Shown: one piece after another, positions 34,173 through 42,678 of the stretch | How positions within the stretch are numbered: the first letter of the stretch is position 1 | Layout: each line of letters begins with the position of its first letter | NCBI RefSeq assembly: GCF_036347135.1 | Contig: NZ_CP108938.1 | Span: 4,030,001 to 4,094,000 of the forward strand | Reading direction: 5' to 3' | From: Streptomyces sp. NBC_00775 | Lineage (GTDB): Bacteria; Actinomycetota; Actinomycetes; Streptomycetales; Streptomycetaceae | DNA: 64,000 nucleotides | Notes under the pieces: model-generated | Told to the model about the DNA's origin: nothing | Databases searched by the model: none | The model's input: the letters and a program-made list of their open reading frames with translations, nothing else | Translations under genes and position numbers: made by a program

Positions 34173-35066
34173 GTGCCAGCACCGAAAGACAGTCCCGCTC
34201 ACCACAGCCGCGCTCAGGACGGTCCCGCCCCGGACGGCCCCGGCCCGGACGGTCCCGGTCAGGACAGTCCGGGCCAGGACAGTCCCGCTACGGCCCCCGC
34301 CAAGAGCCCGGCCAAGAGCGAGCAGACCCGGGCCCTGATCCTGGAGACGGCGCTCCGGCTGTTCCAGGAGCGGGGCTACGACAAGACGACCATGCGGGCC
34401 ATCGCCCAGGAGGCCGGGGTCTCCGTCGGCAACGCGTACTACTACTTCGCCGGCAAGGAGCACCTGATCCAGGGCTTCTACGACCGGCTCGCCACCGAGC
34501 ACCAGCTGGCGATCCGGGAGGTACTGGACCGCGAGACGGACCTGGAGGCCCGGCTGGGCGGGGTGCTGAAGGTGTGGCTGGACATCGCCACGCCGTACCA
34601 CGAGTTCGCGGTGCAGTTCTTCAAGAACGCCGCCGACCCGGACAGCCCGCTCAGCCCCTTCTCCGCCGAGTCGGAGCACGCGCGCGTGGAGGCCATCAGC
34701 GTCCACCGGGAGGTGCTGGCGGGGGCGAAGACCAAGGTGCCCGAGGAACTCCGGGACACGCTGCCCGAGTTGATGTGGCTCTCGCAGATGGGCCTCGTCC
34801 TGTACTGGATCTTCGACCGGACCGAGGGGCGCGAGCGCAGCTACCGGCTCGCCGAGCGCGGCGCACGCCTCACCGCGCGCGGCGTCTCCCTCGCCCGCTT
34901 CCGTGTCCTGCGGCCCCTGGTCCACGAGGTGCACGAGCTGTTCACGGACTTCCTGCCGGGGATGACGAACGCTCTGCCCGACCCGGCGAAGAAGGCCACG
35001 ACCGCCAAGACCGCCAAGACCGTTAAAACCGCCAAGACGGCCAAGACGGCCAAGAAGAAGGCTTAG
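34173..35066 (+). CDS. TetR-family regulator with H1-like basic tail
   Basis: Transcriptional repressor, 297 aa. An unusual Pro/Asp/Gly N-terminal extension of about 45 residues (DGPGPDGPGQDSPGQDSP) precedes the helix-turn-helix (TRALILETALRLFQERGYDK, TTMRAIAQEAGVSVGNAYYY), then a ligand/dimer domain (about 110-270). The end is a Lys/Ala/Thr tail (KKATTAKTAKTVKTAKTAKT) reminiscent of histone H1 or actinobacterial HupB tails, which could increase non-specific DNA binding. GTG 34173 starts 10 bases after the DCC gene; a later start would remove the extension. Its likely operators are the two palindromes at 33170-33228. Confidence 0.85.
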   Translation: MPAPKDSPAHHSRAQDGPAPDGPGPDGPGQDSPGQDSPATAPAKSPAKSEQTRALILETALRLFQERGYDKTTMRAIAQEAGVSVGNAYYYFAGKEHLIQGFYDRLATEHQLAIREVLDRETDLEARLGGVLKVWLDIATPYHEFAVQFFKNAADPDSPLSPFSAESEHARVEAISVHREVLAGAKTKVPEELRDTLPELMWLSQMGLVLYWIFDRTEGRERSYRLAERGARLTARGVSLARFRVLRPLVHEVHELFTDFLPGMTNALPDPAKKATTAKTAKTVKTAKTAKTAKKKA

Positions 35067-35101
35067 GGGGTCGCCCGCCCAAGGACGTCCCCCTGGCGGC
35101 C

Positions 35102-37516
35102 TCAGTTGACCGCGTCCACCTCCCCCTCCGCCAACTCCACGTCGTACACGAGTGGTTCATCGGTCACGACCACATGCCGGGCCCGGGCCCCATACGTGTC
35201 AGCCGTCGCCGCCAGCAGATACGTCCCCGGCCCCGGCACCGAGACGATGTACGAGCCGTCGGCCAGCGACGTCACCCGGTCCAGCTGGCGGCCGCCGGCG
35301 GAGAGCAGGGTGAGGACCGCGCCGTCGACCGGCGCACCCTCCGGGTCGCGGACGAAGCCGTGCACCACCGTCGCGCCGCCCGCGGGGGCAGCCTCCTCGG
35401 GCGCCGATTCGCGCGGCTCCACCGCCAGATGCGGCAGCCGCTTCTCCAGCCCGGCCGGCAGCCACCAGTTGGACTTGCCGAGCAGATGCATCGCGGCCGG
35501 CACCAGGGCCGTACGGAGAATGAACGCGTCCAGGGCGACCGCGGCCGCCAGGCCGACGCCCGCCATCGCGGCGCCCGAGTCGCCGCTCAGGACGAAGGCC
35601 AGGAAGACGCAGACCATGATCAGGGCGGCGGAGTTGATGACGCGGCTGGTCTCCGCGAGGCCGACGCGGACGGCGCGCGCGTTGTCCTTGGTGTGCACCC
35701 ACTCCTCGTGCATCCGGCTCACCAGGAACACCTGGTAGTCCATGGAGAGGCCGAAGAGGAGGGACAGCATGATGACGGGCAGGAAGGAGTTGATCGGACC
35801 CTCCTTGCCGAGGCCGAGCAGGTCGAGGCCCCAGCCCCACTGGAAGATCGCGACGAGTACGCCGAACGACGCGGCTGCCGCGATCAGGTTCATCAGCGCG
35901 GCCGTCAGCGGCACCACGAGGGAGCGGAAGGCGACCATCAGAAGCAGGAAGCCCAGGCCGATGATCGTGGCGACGAAGTAGGGCAGCCGGTCACCGGTGA
36001 TGGACGAGAAGTCCTTGGAGACGGCCGTCACGCCACCGACGTGCGCCTGCGCCCCCGCTTCCGGGATCACCCGGTCCCGCAGTCTGTCGATGAGCTGGTC
36101 GGTCTTCTCCGACTGCGGCGAGGTCGTCGGCACCACCTGGATCACCGTCACGCCCCGCGCGGGCGGCAGCGCCGCGACCCGGGCCACTCCGGCCGTGTCG
36201 CCGATGTCCTTCACCAACGCGGAGGTGTCGCCGCCGGACGTGACCACCTGAAGGGGGCCGTTGAAACCGGGCCCGAAGCCCTCGGCGAGCAGGTCGTACG
36301 CCTTCCTGGTCGTCGTCGAGGCGTCGTCGTTGCCCTGGTCCGTGGCGCCGAGCCGCAGTCCGAGAACGGGCAGGGCGAGAACCGCCATGACGGCCAGGGC
36401 GAGGACAGCGATCGTCCGCGGACGCCGCTGGACACTCGTCGACCAGCGCGCCGCGGCGCCGCTGGTCGACTGCTTCTCCGGCCCGTTGGCGGCCAGCTTG
36501 CGCCGCTGGCGGCGGCTGAGCACCCGGGCGCCGAGGAGTCCGAGGAGCGCCGGCAGCAGGGTGATCGCCGCGAGCACGCTGAAGATGACGGTGAGCGAGG
36601 TGCCGATGACCACGCCGTCCAGGAAGCGCAGGTTCGTCACGAGCATCCCGGCGAGCGCGATGCACACCGTGCCGCCCGCGAACAGCACGGCCCGCCCCGA
36701 GGTGTCGAGGGCGACGACCGCCGACTCCTCCGGCGCCATGCCGCGCAGGATGCCGCGCCGGTGCCGGGTGACGATGAACAGCGCGTAGTCGATGCCGACG
36801 CCGAGGCCGATCAGCGTGGCCAGCAGCGGCGCCAGGTCGGGCACGGACGTGACATGGCTGATCAGCTGCGTGGAGAACAGACCGGTGCCGACGCCGAAGA
36901 TGGCGATGCCGATCGGGAGCAGCATCGCGAAGAGGGATCCGAAGGCGAGGAACAGGACGACCGCCGCGGCCAGGATGCCGATCATCTCGGCGAGACCGGT
37001 GGGCGGTTCCTGCACCTTCTGGATCGCCTGACCGCCCAACTCGACCTGGAGACCGCCACGTTCGGCGTTCTGCGCGGTGTCGACGACGTTCTGCACCAGG
37101 TCCTTGGGTACGGTGTTGGCCTGGTCGGCGAAGGTGATCTGGGCGTACGCGATCTTCCCGTCGGAGCTGATCTGCGTCGCGCCCTGCTCACCCGAGTACG
37201 GGCTGGTGACGCCGCCGACGCCCGACATCTTCCCGATCTCTTCGAGCGCGGGCTGGATCCGGGACCGTACGGACTGGTCGCGGACCGTTCCCCCGTCGAC
37301 CTTCCACACCACCGTGTCGGTGTCCCCCGCGCGGTCCGGGAACGCCTTCTCCATCAGGTCGTACGCGCGCTTGGAGTCCGTGTTCGGAAGGGAGAAGTCG
37401 GTCGCGTAGTCTGTGCCCGCGGTGGACGCCGCGAAGCCCAGTCCGAACAGCGCCCCCACCCACAGCAACAGGACCACCAGCCGGTGCCGATAGCACCACC
37501 GTGCCAATGTCGCCAC
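35102..37516 (-). CDS. MMPL/RND-type exporter with C-terminal beta domain
   Basis: Membrane exporter of the MmpL/HAE family, 804 aa, probably moving lipids or hydrophobic compounds. Twelve helices in two halves with two large exoplasmic loops; conserved segments include GVGTGLFSTQLISHV, LATLIGLGVGIDYALFIVTR (Asp of motif GxDY) and LLFGLSMDYQVFLVSRMHEE (second GxxxDYxxF). After the last helix comes an Ala/Gly/Glu linker and a carboxypeptidase-regulatory-type beta domain (about 715-795: VVHGFVRDPEGAPVDGAVLT, DGSYIVSVPGPGTYLLAATA). GTG 37516 is chosen because AAGGAG lies eight bases upstream, inside the longer frame from 37672. It diverges from a two-component system with 154 bases between them. 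Confidence 0.88.
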   Translation of the reverse strand: MATLARWCYRHRLVVLLLWVGALFGLGFAASTAGTDYATDFSLPNTDSKRAYDLMEKAFPDRAGDTDTVVWKVDGGTVRDQSVRSRIQPALEEIGKMSGVGGVTSPYSGEQGATQISSDGKIAYAQITFADQANTVPKDLVQNVVDTAQNAERGGLQVELGGQAIQKVQEPPTGLAEMIGILAAAVVLFLAFGSLFAMLLPIGIAIFGVGTGLFSTQLISHVTSVPDLAPLLATLIGLGVGIDYALFIVTRHRRGILRGMAPEESAVVALDTSGRAVLFAGGTVCIALAGMLVTNLRFLDGVVIGTSLTVIFSVLAAITLLPALLGLLGARVLSRRQRRKLAANGPEKQSTSGAAARWSTSVQRRPRTIAVLALAVMAVLALPVLGLRLGATDQGNDDASTTTRKAYDLLAEGFGPGFNGPLQVVTSGGDTSALVKDIGDTAGVARVAALPPARGVTVIQVVPTTSPQSEKTDQLIDRLRDRVIPEAGAQAHVGGVTAVSKDFSSITGDRLPYFVATIIGLGFLLLMVAFRSLVVPLTAALMNLIAAAASFGVLVAIFQWGWGLDLLGLGKEGPINSFLPVIMLSLLFGLSMDYQVFLVSRMHEEWVHTKDNARAVRVGLAETSRVINSAALIMVCVFLAFVLSGDSGAAMAGVGLAAAVALDAFILRTALVPAAMHLLGKSNWWLPAGLEKRLPHLAVEPRESAPEEAAPAGGATVVHGFVRDPEGAPVDGAVLTLLSAGGRQLDRVTSLADGSYIVSVPGPGTYLLAATADTYGARARHVVVTDEPLVYDVELAEGEVDAVN

Positions 37517-37670
37517 GCTCAACGCTCCTTCAGTCGGTCGGTTGGTCCCCCAAGTCCTGGAGCAACCATCGACCGAGCCCCGTGCGCGGCGACACGGCCC
37601 GCACATGACTCTCAAGGAACTCCAAAGCGAGAGCGCCCCATGTCGGGGCAGGTGTACGGATACTGGGGAC

Positions 37671-38360
37671 ATGACCGCTCACGAGGGAGCCACCGTCCTC
37701 GTCGTCGAGGACGAGCCGAGCATCGCGGACGTCCTCGCCATCGCCCTGCGCTACCACCGTTTCGAGGTGATGACCGCGGGCACCGTCCGCCAGGCGCTCA
37801 CGCTCGCCGAGCGCACCCGCCCCGACGCGGCGCTGCTCGACGTGATGCTGCCGGACGGCGACGGCCGGGCGCTCGGCCATGAACTGCGGGAGCGTCAGCC
37901 GGACTTGGCGATCGTCTTCCTCACCGCGCGGGACGCGCCCGCCGAGATCGTGGGCGCGCTCGGCTTCGGCGACGACTACATCACCAAGCCGTTCAACATC
38001 GACGAGGTCGTCGCCCGGATCACGGCCGTCCTGCGCCGCACCCGCCCCGACGACGTCCTGCCGCAGCGCCCGCCCCTGCGCTACGGCGACCTGGAGCTGG
38101 ACGAGACGACGTACTGCGTCCACCGCGCGGGCCGCACGGTCGAGCTCACCCCCACCGAGTACGCCCTGCTGCGCTTCCTGGTCCGCAACGGCGGACGGAT
38201 CGTGCCCAAGGAGCAACTCCTGCGCCACGTATGGCAGTACGAGCACCCCGCCGAGTCGACCGTCGTGGAGACGTACATCAGCTATCTGCGGCGCAAGCTC
38301 GAACCGCTGGGACCGCCGGTGATACAGACCCGGCGAGGCGTCGGATACGGGCTCACATGA
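37671..38360 (+). CDS. OmpR/PhoB-family response regulator
   Basis: Two-component response regulator, 229 aa. Receiver about 1-120 with acidic pocket (VVEDEPSIADVL), phospho-acceptor Asp in DAALLDVMLPDGDG, conserved Lys in DDYITKPFN; winged-helix DNA-binding domain about 135-229 (TPTEYALLRFLVRNGGRIVP, YISYLRRKLEPLG, TRRGVGYGL). ATG 37671 has only GGGGAC before it. The kinase gene overlaps its stop (ATGA). The divergent MMPL exporter is the obvious candidate target. Confidence 0.93.
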   Translation: MTAHEGATVLVVEDEPSIADVLAIALRYHRFEVMTAGTVRQALTLAERTRPDAALLDVMLPDGDGRALGHELRERQPDLAIVFLTARDAPAEIVGALGFGDDYITKPFNIDEVVARITAVLRRTRPDDVLPQRPPLRYGDLELDETTYCVHRAGRTVELTPTEYALLRFLVRNGGRIVPKEQLLRHVWQYEHPAESTVVETYISYLRRKLEPLGPPVIQTRRGVGYGLT

Positions 38361-39889
38361 GGATTTCGCCGGTGCGCACGGACAGCGCGGCCCGTGACAC
38401 CGTCCCGGCGGAGGCGGGTACGAAGACCGGGGCCCGCCGGAGGCCGCGACCCCGGCTCCCGCGCTGCCGGCACGGCATCCACTCGCTGCGCGGCGGCTTG
38501 ACGCTCGCGAACGTGGGGCTGCTGGCCCTGGGCATCGTGATGGCGACCGCGGTGAGCCTGATGGGCATGCGGCACTATCTGGTCGACCAGGTCGACACGG
38601 ACCTGATCAAGACGCGGGACTCGCTGGGCAGTTCACGGCTCACCATGCGGGAGATCGACTCGCTGAGCGCGGTGGCGTTCGTACGCGACCGGCTCATCGC
38701 CTCCGCGGACGAGTCACCGAGGCCGGACTCGATCTTCGCGGCGGTCGACCGGAGCGGGAAGGCCGTCACCATCGGCGGCATCGGCGGCTTCAAGCCGACC
38801 AGCAGCCAGCTCGCCCTGGCGGAAGCGGTGGACGACCCGCACGCGCTCGTCGCCGACCGCGACCCGCACGACGTGACGGTGCATGGCGCCTCCTACCGGG
38901 TGACCGGGGCACGGTTCGCCGACGGAACGTACGTCCTGCTCGCCACCTCGACCGACGGGCTGCACAAGGGCATAGCGAAGGCGCTCAAGCTCGATCTGGC
39001 CTTCGGCACCCTGCTGTTGGCGCTGCTGGCCTGCCTGACGATGTTCAGCGTGCGCCGCCGGATGCGGCCGCTGGAGGCCATGGTGGAGACCTCGTCGGCG
39101 ATCGCCGAGGGGGATCTGACCCGGCGCGTGCCCTCCAGCCACCATCCGACCCAGGAGGTCGAACAGCTGCGGCTCGCCCTCAACTCCATGCTCCACCAGG
39201 TCGAGTCGGCGTACCGGACGCGCGAGCGCAGCGCGGCCCAGCTGCGCCGGTTCGTCGGGGACGCCTCGCACGAACTGCGCACACCGCTGTCGGCGATACG
39301 CGGCTATCTCCAGCTGTACGAGAAGGGCATGCTGACCGATCCCGCCGAGCGCAGGCGGGCCTGGGACCGGATGAACGCGGAGGCCGACCGCATGGGCCGG
39401 CTCGTGGACGAGCTGCTCACCCTGGCCCGGCTCGACCAGCGCCCCGAACTCCGCTTCAGAAACGTCGACTTGAGCCGACTGGTACGGGACGCGGCCGCGG
39501 ATCTGCGGGCCCAGCAGCCGGGGCGCCCGGTGAGCGTGGGCGCCGAAGGCACGCTGCTGCTGCACGCCGACGAGTCGGGGCTGCGGCAGGTGCTCGGCAA
39601 CCTCGTGGGCAACGTACGCACCCACACACCCGCCGAAGTGCCGGTGCGGCTCGGTCTGGAGCGCGAGGACGGCGTCGTACGGTTGTGTGTCGCGGACGAG
39701 GGTCCCGGGCTCGCGGAGGACGACGCGGCGCGCATCTTCGACCGGTTCTTCCGGGCGGGCGGCGGCGCGGGCAGCGGGCTCGGCATGGCGATCGTGCAGG
39801 GCGTGGTGACGGCGCACGGGGGCAAGGTGGCGGTGCGGACGGCGCCGGGCGAGGGGCTGGCGGTCACGGTGACGCTCCCGGCGCACTGA
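38357..39889 (+). CDS. Sensor histidine kinase
   Basis: Membrane sensor kinase, 510 aa, partner of the preceding response regulator. Two membrane segments: about 52-75 (LTLANVGLLALGIVMATAVS) and about 215-235 (LAFGTLLLALLACLTMF), with an exoplasmic loop of about 135 residues as sensor. HAMP follows (SVRRRMRPLEAMVETSSAIA), then the H box FVGDASHELRTPLSAI, N box RQVLGNLVGNVRTH, G1 DEGPGLAEDD, F RIFDRFFR and G2 GSGLGMAIV. ATG 38357 overlaps the regulator stop by four bases. Basic N-terminal cytoplasmic tail of about 45 residues. Confidence 0.93.
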   Translation: MRISPVRTDSAARDTVPAEAGTKTGARRRPRPRLPRCRHGIHSLRGGLTLANVGLLALGIVMATAVSLMGMRHYLVDQVDTDLIKTRDSLGSSRLTMREIDSLSAVAFVRDRLIASADESPRPDSIFAAVDRSGKAVTIGGIGGFKPTSSQLALAEAVDDPHALVADRDPHDVTVHGASYRVTGARFADGTYVLLATSTDGLHKGIAKALKLDLAFGTLLLALLACLTMFSVRRRMRPLEAMVETSSAIAEGDLTRRVPSSHHPTQEVEQLRLALNSMLHQVESAYRTRERSAAQLRRFVGDASHELRTPLSAIRGYLQLYEKGMLTDPAERRRAWDRMNAEADRMGRLVDELLTLARLDQRPELRFRNVDLSRLVRDAAADLRAQQPGRPVSVGAEGTLLLHADESGLRQVLGNLVGNVRTHTPAEVPVRLGLEREDGVVRLCVADEGPGLAEDDAARIFDRFFRAGGGAGSGLGMAIVQGVVTAHGGKVAVRTAPGEGLAVTVTLPAH

Positions 39890-40069
39890 CGCCCCCTTTT
39901 CGGCCCCGTGACCTGCTAGAACGGTCTTGGGACGGACTTGGGCAGAAGCAGACCCGGAGGATTGAACACCGGCCGCCACGGCGCCGTACAGCACAGGTGA
40001 AGGCGGCCCCGACCTCCCCAGCCTGGTCCGCCGTGCCACCACCGGGCTTCGCACGGAAGGACCGCCGGG

Positions 40070-42154
40070 TTGTCGTTCAACACGAGCTCTCGACAGCTGC
40101 CGAACACGGACGAGAAGCCTCCGGAGGAGGGTCCCGCGCCGGAGCCTTCGCCGGAGCCATTGCCGGAGGCCACCGCGGAGACGTCCACCCCGGGCGCCAG
40201 TGCGGCGGCCCCGGCCGAACCCCTCTCAGGTGACGGCGAGACCCAGGCCGAGGCTGCCTCCGGTAACGGCGAGACCCCGGCCGAGGCCACCGCGACCGCC
40301 GCAGAAGTTGAAGCCCCCGCCGACGCCGAAGCCCCGGCCGCCACCTCGGATGACACCGAAGCCCCGGCCACCACCTCGGATGACGCCGAAGCCCCGGCCG
40401 CCCCCTCGGATGACACCGAAGCCCCGGCCGAAGTCACCGAAGATCCGGCCGAAGCCGCCCCGGCCCCCACGCCGGCCCCCGCCCCCACCCGAGGCCGGCG
40501 GCGCTGGCACGGCTGGCGCGAGAGGTACCCCCTCGCGGCCCGCGCCCTGGCGTGGACCACCACCGCCCTGGCCGCCGCGCTCGTGCTGTTCGCGCTGCTC
40601 ATGCCGAGCAGGATCGACACCTTCCGGCCCGCCGAGTTCTTCCGTATCCCGGTGGAGGCGATCTTCGGCGCCGCCGTGCTGATCGTCCTGCCGCGCAAGC
40701 CGCGGATCGCCGTGGCGGCGCTCGCCGGGCTGTGCCTCGGCGCGCTGACGGTCCTGAACTTCCTCGACATCGGCTTCAACGAATACCTCGGGCGCGGATT
40801 CAACGTCGTCCTCGACTGGACGCTGTTCAGCGACGCGCAGGCGTACCTCCAGGACACGATGGGCAAGAACGGCGCGCTCGGCATCGTGGTGCTGGTCGTG
40901 GTCCTCGTGATCGCGGTGCTCGTCCTCATGACGCTGTCGGTCGTCCGGCTGGGCAACCTGGTGGCCCGGAACACCGACCTGGCGACGCGTACGACGCTGG
41001 TGATGGCCATCGTCTGGGTCACCTGCGCGGCGCTCGGCGTGCAGTTCACCGGCGTACCGATCGCCGCCGAGCACACGACGCTGGTCGTCCAGGACCGTGC
41101 CGTGCGGGTGCGGAACACCCTCCGCGACGAGGCGGCGTTCGCGAAGGTCGCCAAGAAGGACGCGTTCGCCAACACCCCGCCGGACCAGCTGCTGACGGGG
41201 CTGCGCGGCAAGGACATGATGATCACGTTCATCGAGAGCTACGGCCGCAGCGCGATCGAGGACCCGGTCATGGCGCCGGGTGTCGACGCGACCCTCACCT
41301 CCGAGAACGAGAAGCTGACCAAGGCCGGGTTCGCGGCGAAGAGCGGCTGGCTGACCTCGGCGACGTACGGCGGAAGCAGCTGGCTGGGTCACTCCACGTT
41401 TCTGTCGGGCCTGTGGATCAACAACCAGCAGCGCTACCGCACCGTGACCGCGGGCAACCACCTGACCCTCCCCGGCGCCTTCAAGAAGACGGGCGCCTGG
41501 GACACGGTCGGCGTCATGCCGGGTGTGCAGAAGGCTTGGCCGGAGTCGAAGTTCTACGGCATCGACAAGGTCTACGACTCCCGCGATCTCGGCTACAAGG
41601 GACCGAAGTTCAGCTGGTCGACCATGCCCGACCAGTACGCGCTGACCGCGTTCGAGCGGCTGGAGCACAGCAAGAAGCACGACAAGCCGCTGATGTCGAC
41701 GATCATCCTGACCTCCAGCCACCAGCCCTGGGCACCGATCCCCAAGACGGTCCCCCAGGACCAGGTCGGCGACGGCTCGGTCTACGACGCCATCGAGAAG
41801 GCCGGCAAGAGCCCCGCGGACATCATCACCGACTCCACCAAGTCCAAGGAGGAGTACGGCAAGTCCATCCAGTACTCGGTGACCAGCCTCATCGACTACC
41901 TGGTGAAGTACGGCAACAAGAACACCGTGCTGATCTTCCTCGGCGACCACCAGCCGATCGCCCGGGTCAGCGGCAACAACGCCAGCCGTGACGTGCCGGT
42001 GTCGATCGTCGCCAAGGACCCGAAGGTCCTCGACAAGATCGCCGACTGGAACTGGACGGACGGCCTGCAGCCGGAGCACAACGCCCCGGTCTGGAAGATG
42101 AGCGCGTTCCGCGACCGCTTCCTGACGGTGTACGGCTCCACACCGCACCCGTAA
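40070..42154 (+). CDS. LTA-synthase/sulfatase-fold membrane enzyme
   Basis: Membrane phosphotransferase of the LtaS/MdoB alkaline-phosphatase fold, 694 aa. TTG 40070 is chosen because GGAAGGA lies eight bases upstream. Residues 1-150 are a disordered Glu/Ala/Pro/Thr region with a 12-residue repeat (EAPAATSDDT); then four or five helices (about 160-325), a lipid-facing linker, and the extracytoplasmic catalytic domain. Visible motifs: ITFIESYGRSAIEDP (metal Glu), YGGSSWLGHSTFLSG with the likely Ser/Thr nucleophile, TIILTSSHQPWAP, and FLGDHQPIA (metal Asp/His). It probably transfers a phosphopolyol unit to a wall glycopolymer; the acceptor is unknown. Confidence 0.85.
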   Translation: MSFNTSSRQLPNTDEKPPEEGPAPEPSPEPLPEATAETSTPGASAAAPAEPLSGDGETQAEAASGNGETPAEATATAAEVEAPADAEAPAATSDDTEAPATTSDDAEAPAAPSDDTEAPAEVTEDPAEAAPAPTPAPAPTRGRRRWHGWRERYPLAARALAWTTTALAAALVLFALLMPSRIDTFRPAEFFRIPVEAIFGAAVLIVLPRKPRIAVAALAGLCLGALTVLNFLDIGFNEYLGRGFNVVLDWTLFSDAQAYLQDTMGKNGALGIVVLVVVLVIAVLVLMTLSVVRLGNLVARNTDLATRTTLVMAIVWVTCAALGVQFTGVPIAAEHTTLVVQDRAVRVRNTLRDEAAFAKVAKKDAFANTPPDQLLTGLRGKDMMITFIESYGRSAIEDPVMAPGVDATLTSENEKLTKAGFAAKSGWLTSATYGGSSWLGHSTFLSGLWINNQQRYRTVTAGNHLTLPGAFKKTGAWDTVGVMPGVQKAWPESKFYGIDKVYDSRDLGYKGPKFSWSTMPDQYALTAFERLEHSKKHDKPLMSTIILTSSHQPWAPIPKTVPQDQVGDGSVYDAIEKAGKSPADIITDSTKSKEEYGKSIQYSVTSLIDYLVKYGNKNTVLIFLGDHQPIARVSGNNASRDVPVSIVAKDPKVLDKIADWNWTDGLQPEHNAPVWKMSAFRDRFLTVYGSTPHP
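40329..40437 (+). repeat. 36-bp repeat, three copies, coding EAPA(A/T)xSDD(T/A)
   Basis: Tandem units of 36 bases (GAAGCCCCGGCCGCC-type, each ending near TCGGATGAC) with few differences, coding a 12-residue acidic/Pro repeat in the cytoplasmic tail of the LtaS-like enzyme. Period divisible by three, so length changes keep the frame. Confidence 0.75.
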
Positions 42155-42161
42155 AGGCCTC

Positions 42162-42575
42162 TCAGGCAGACGGTGTGGGCGCGGCTGCCACCAGCGCCCA
42201 CACCGTCTTCCCGTACCTCCCCCGGCTCCACACCCCCCACGCCACGGCGATGTTCTCCACGAGATGGAGCCCGCGGCCGGTCTCCTCCCAGTCGGCGACC
42301 GGCCGCAGACGGGGCTCGGCGGCACCCTCGTCGGAGACCTCTATGAAGCAGGAGCCGTCGGCGAGGGCGGTCACCGCGACCTCGAACTCCCGCTCAAGCA
42401 GGGGTCCGTGGCGCACGGCGTTGGTCGCCAGCTCGGAGACGAGCAGCACGACATCCGCAAGGGCCGGATCGTCGGCGCTGTGACCCCAGTCGGCCAGGTG
42501 GTCCCGTACGCGGCGCCGGGCGAGACCGACGGACGCCGGATGCCTGGGCAGCCGGAATGAGTTGCGTCTCACCAC
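42162..42575 (-). CDS. RsbW-like ATP-binding regulatory protein
   Basis: HATPase_c_2 protein, 137 aa, of the anti-sigma/serine-kinase class. N box VLLVSELATNAVRHGP, G1 EVSDEGAAEP, G2 EETGRGLHLVENIAVAWGV. Begins with basic FRLPRHPASVGLARRRVRDH as usual for the group. GTG 42575 (or GTG 42572) follows GAGGGGC. Unlike the 27765-28229 copy it has no XRE/DUF397 neighbours, so its partner is not visible. It is convergent with the LtaS-like gene, 7 bases apart. Confidence 0.85.
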   Translation of the reverse strand: MVRRNSFRLPRHPASVGLARRRVRDHLADWGHSADDPALADVVLLVSELATNAVRHGPLLEREFEVAVTALADGSCFIEVSDEGAAEPRLRPVADWEETGRGLHLVENIAVAWGVWSRGRYGKTVWALVAAAPTPSA

Positions 42576-42678
42576 GTCTGCCCCTCACCCCGCACACACC
42601 TCCGACACATGGTGCTGCGTTGGGCGAGAGCGCGATGTCACTGGGCCGGGTGTCCGCCCCGCGGGATCACGTCAGTTG

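Noticed and set aside
35174..37882. 902-codon open frame antisense to the MMPL gene
   Set aside because: Arg/Asp/Gln-rich shadow frame of a strongly supported gene.
40226..42325. 699-codon open frame antisense to the LtaS-like gene
   Set aside because: Shadow frame of a gene with intact sulfatase-fold motifs.
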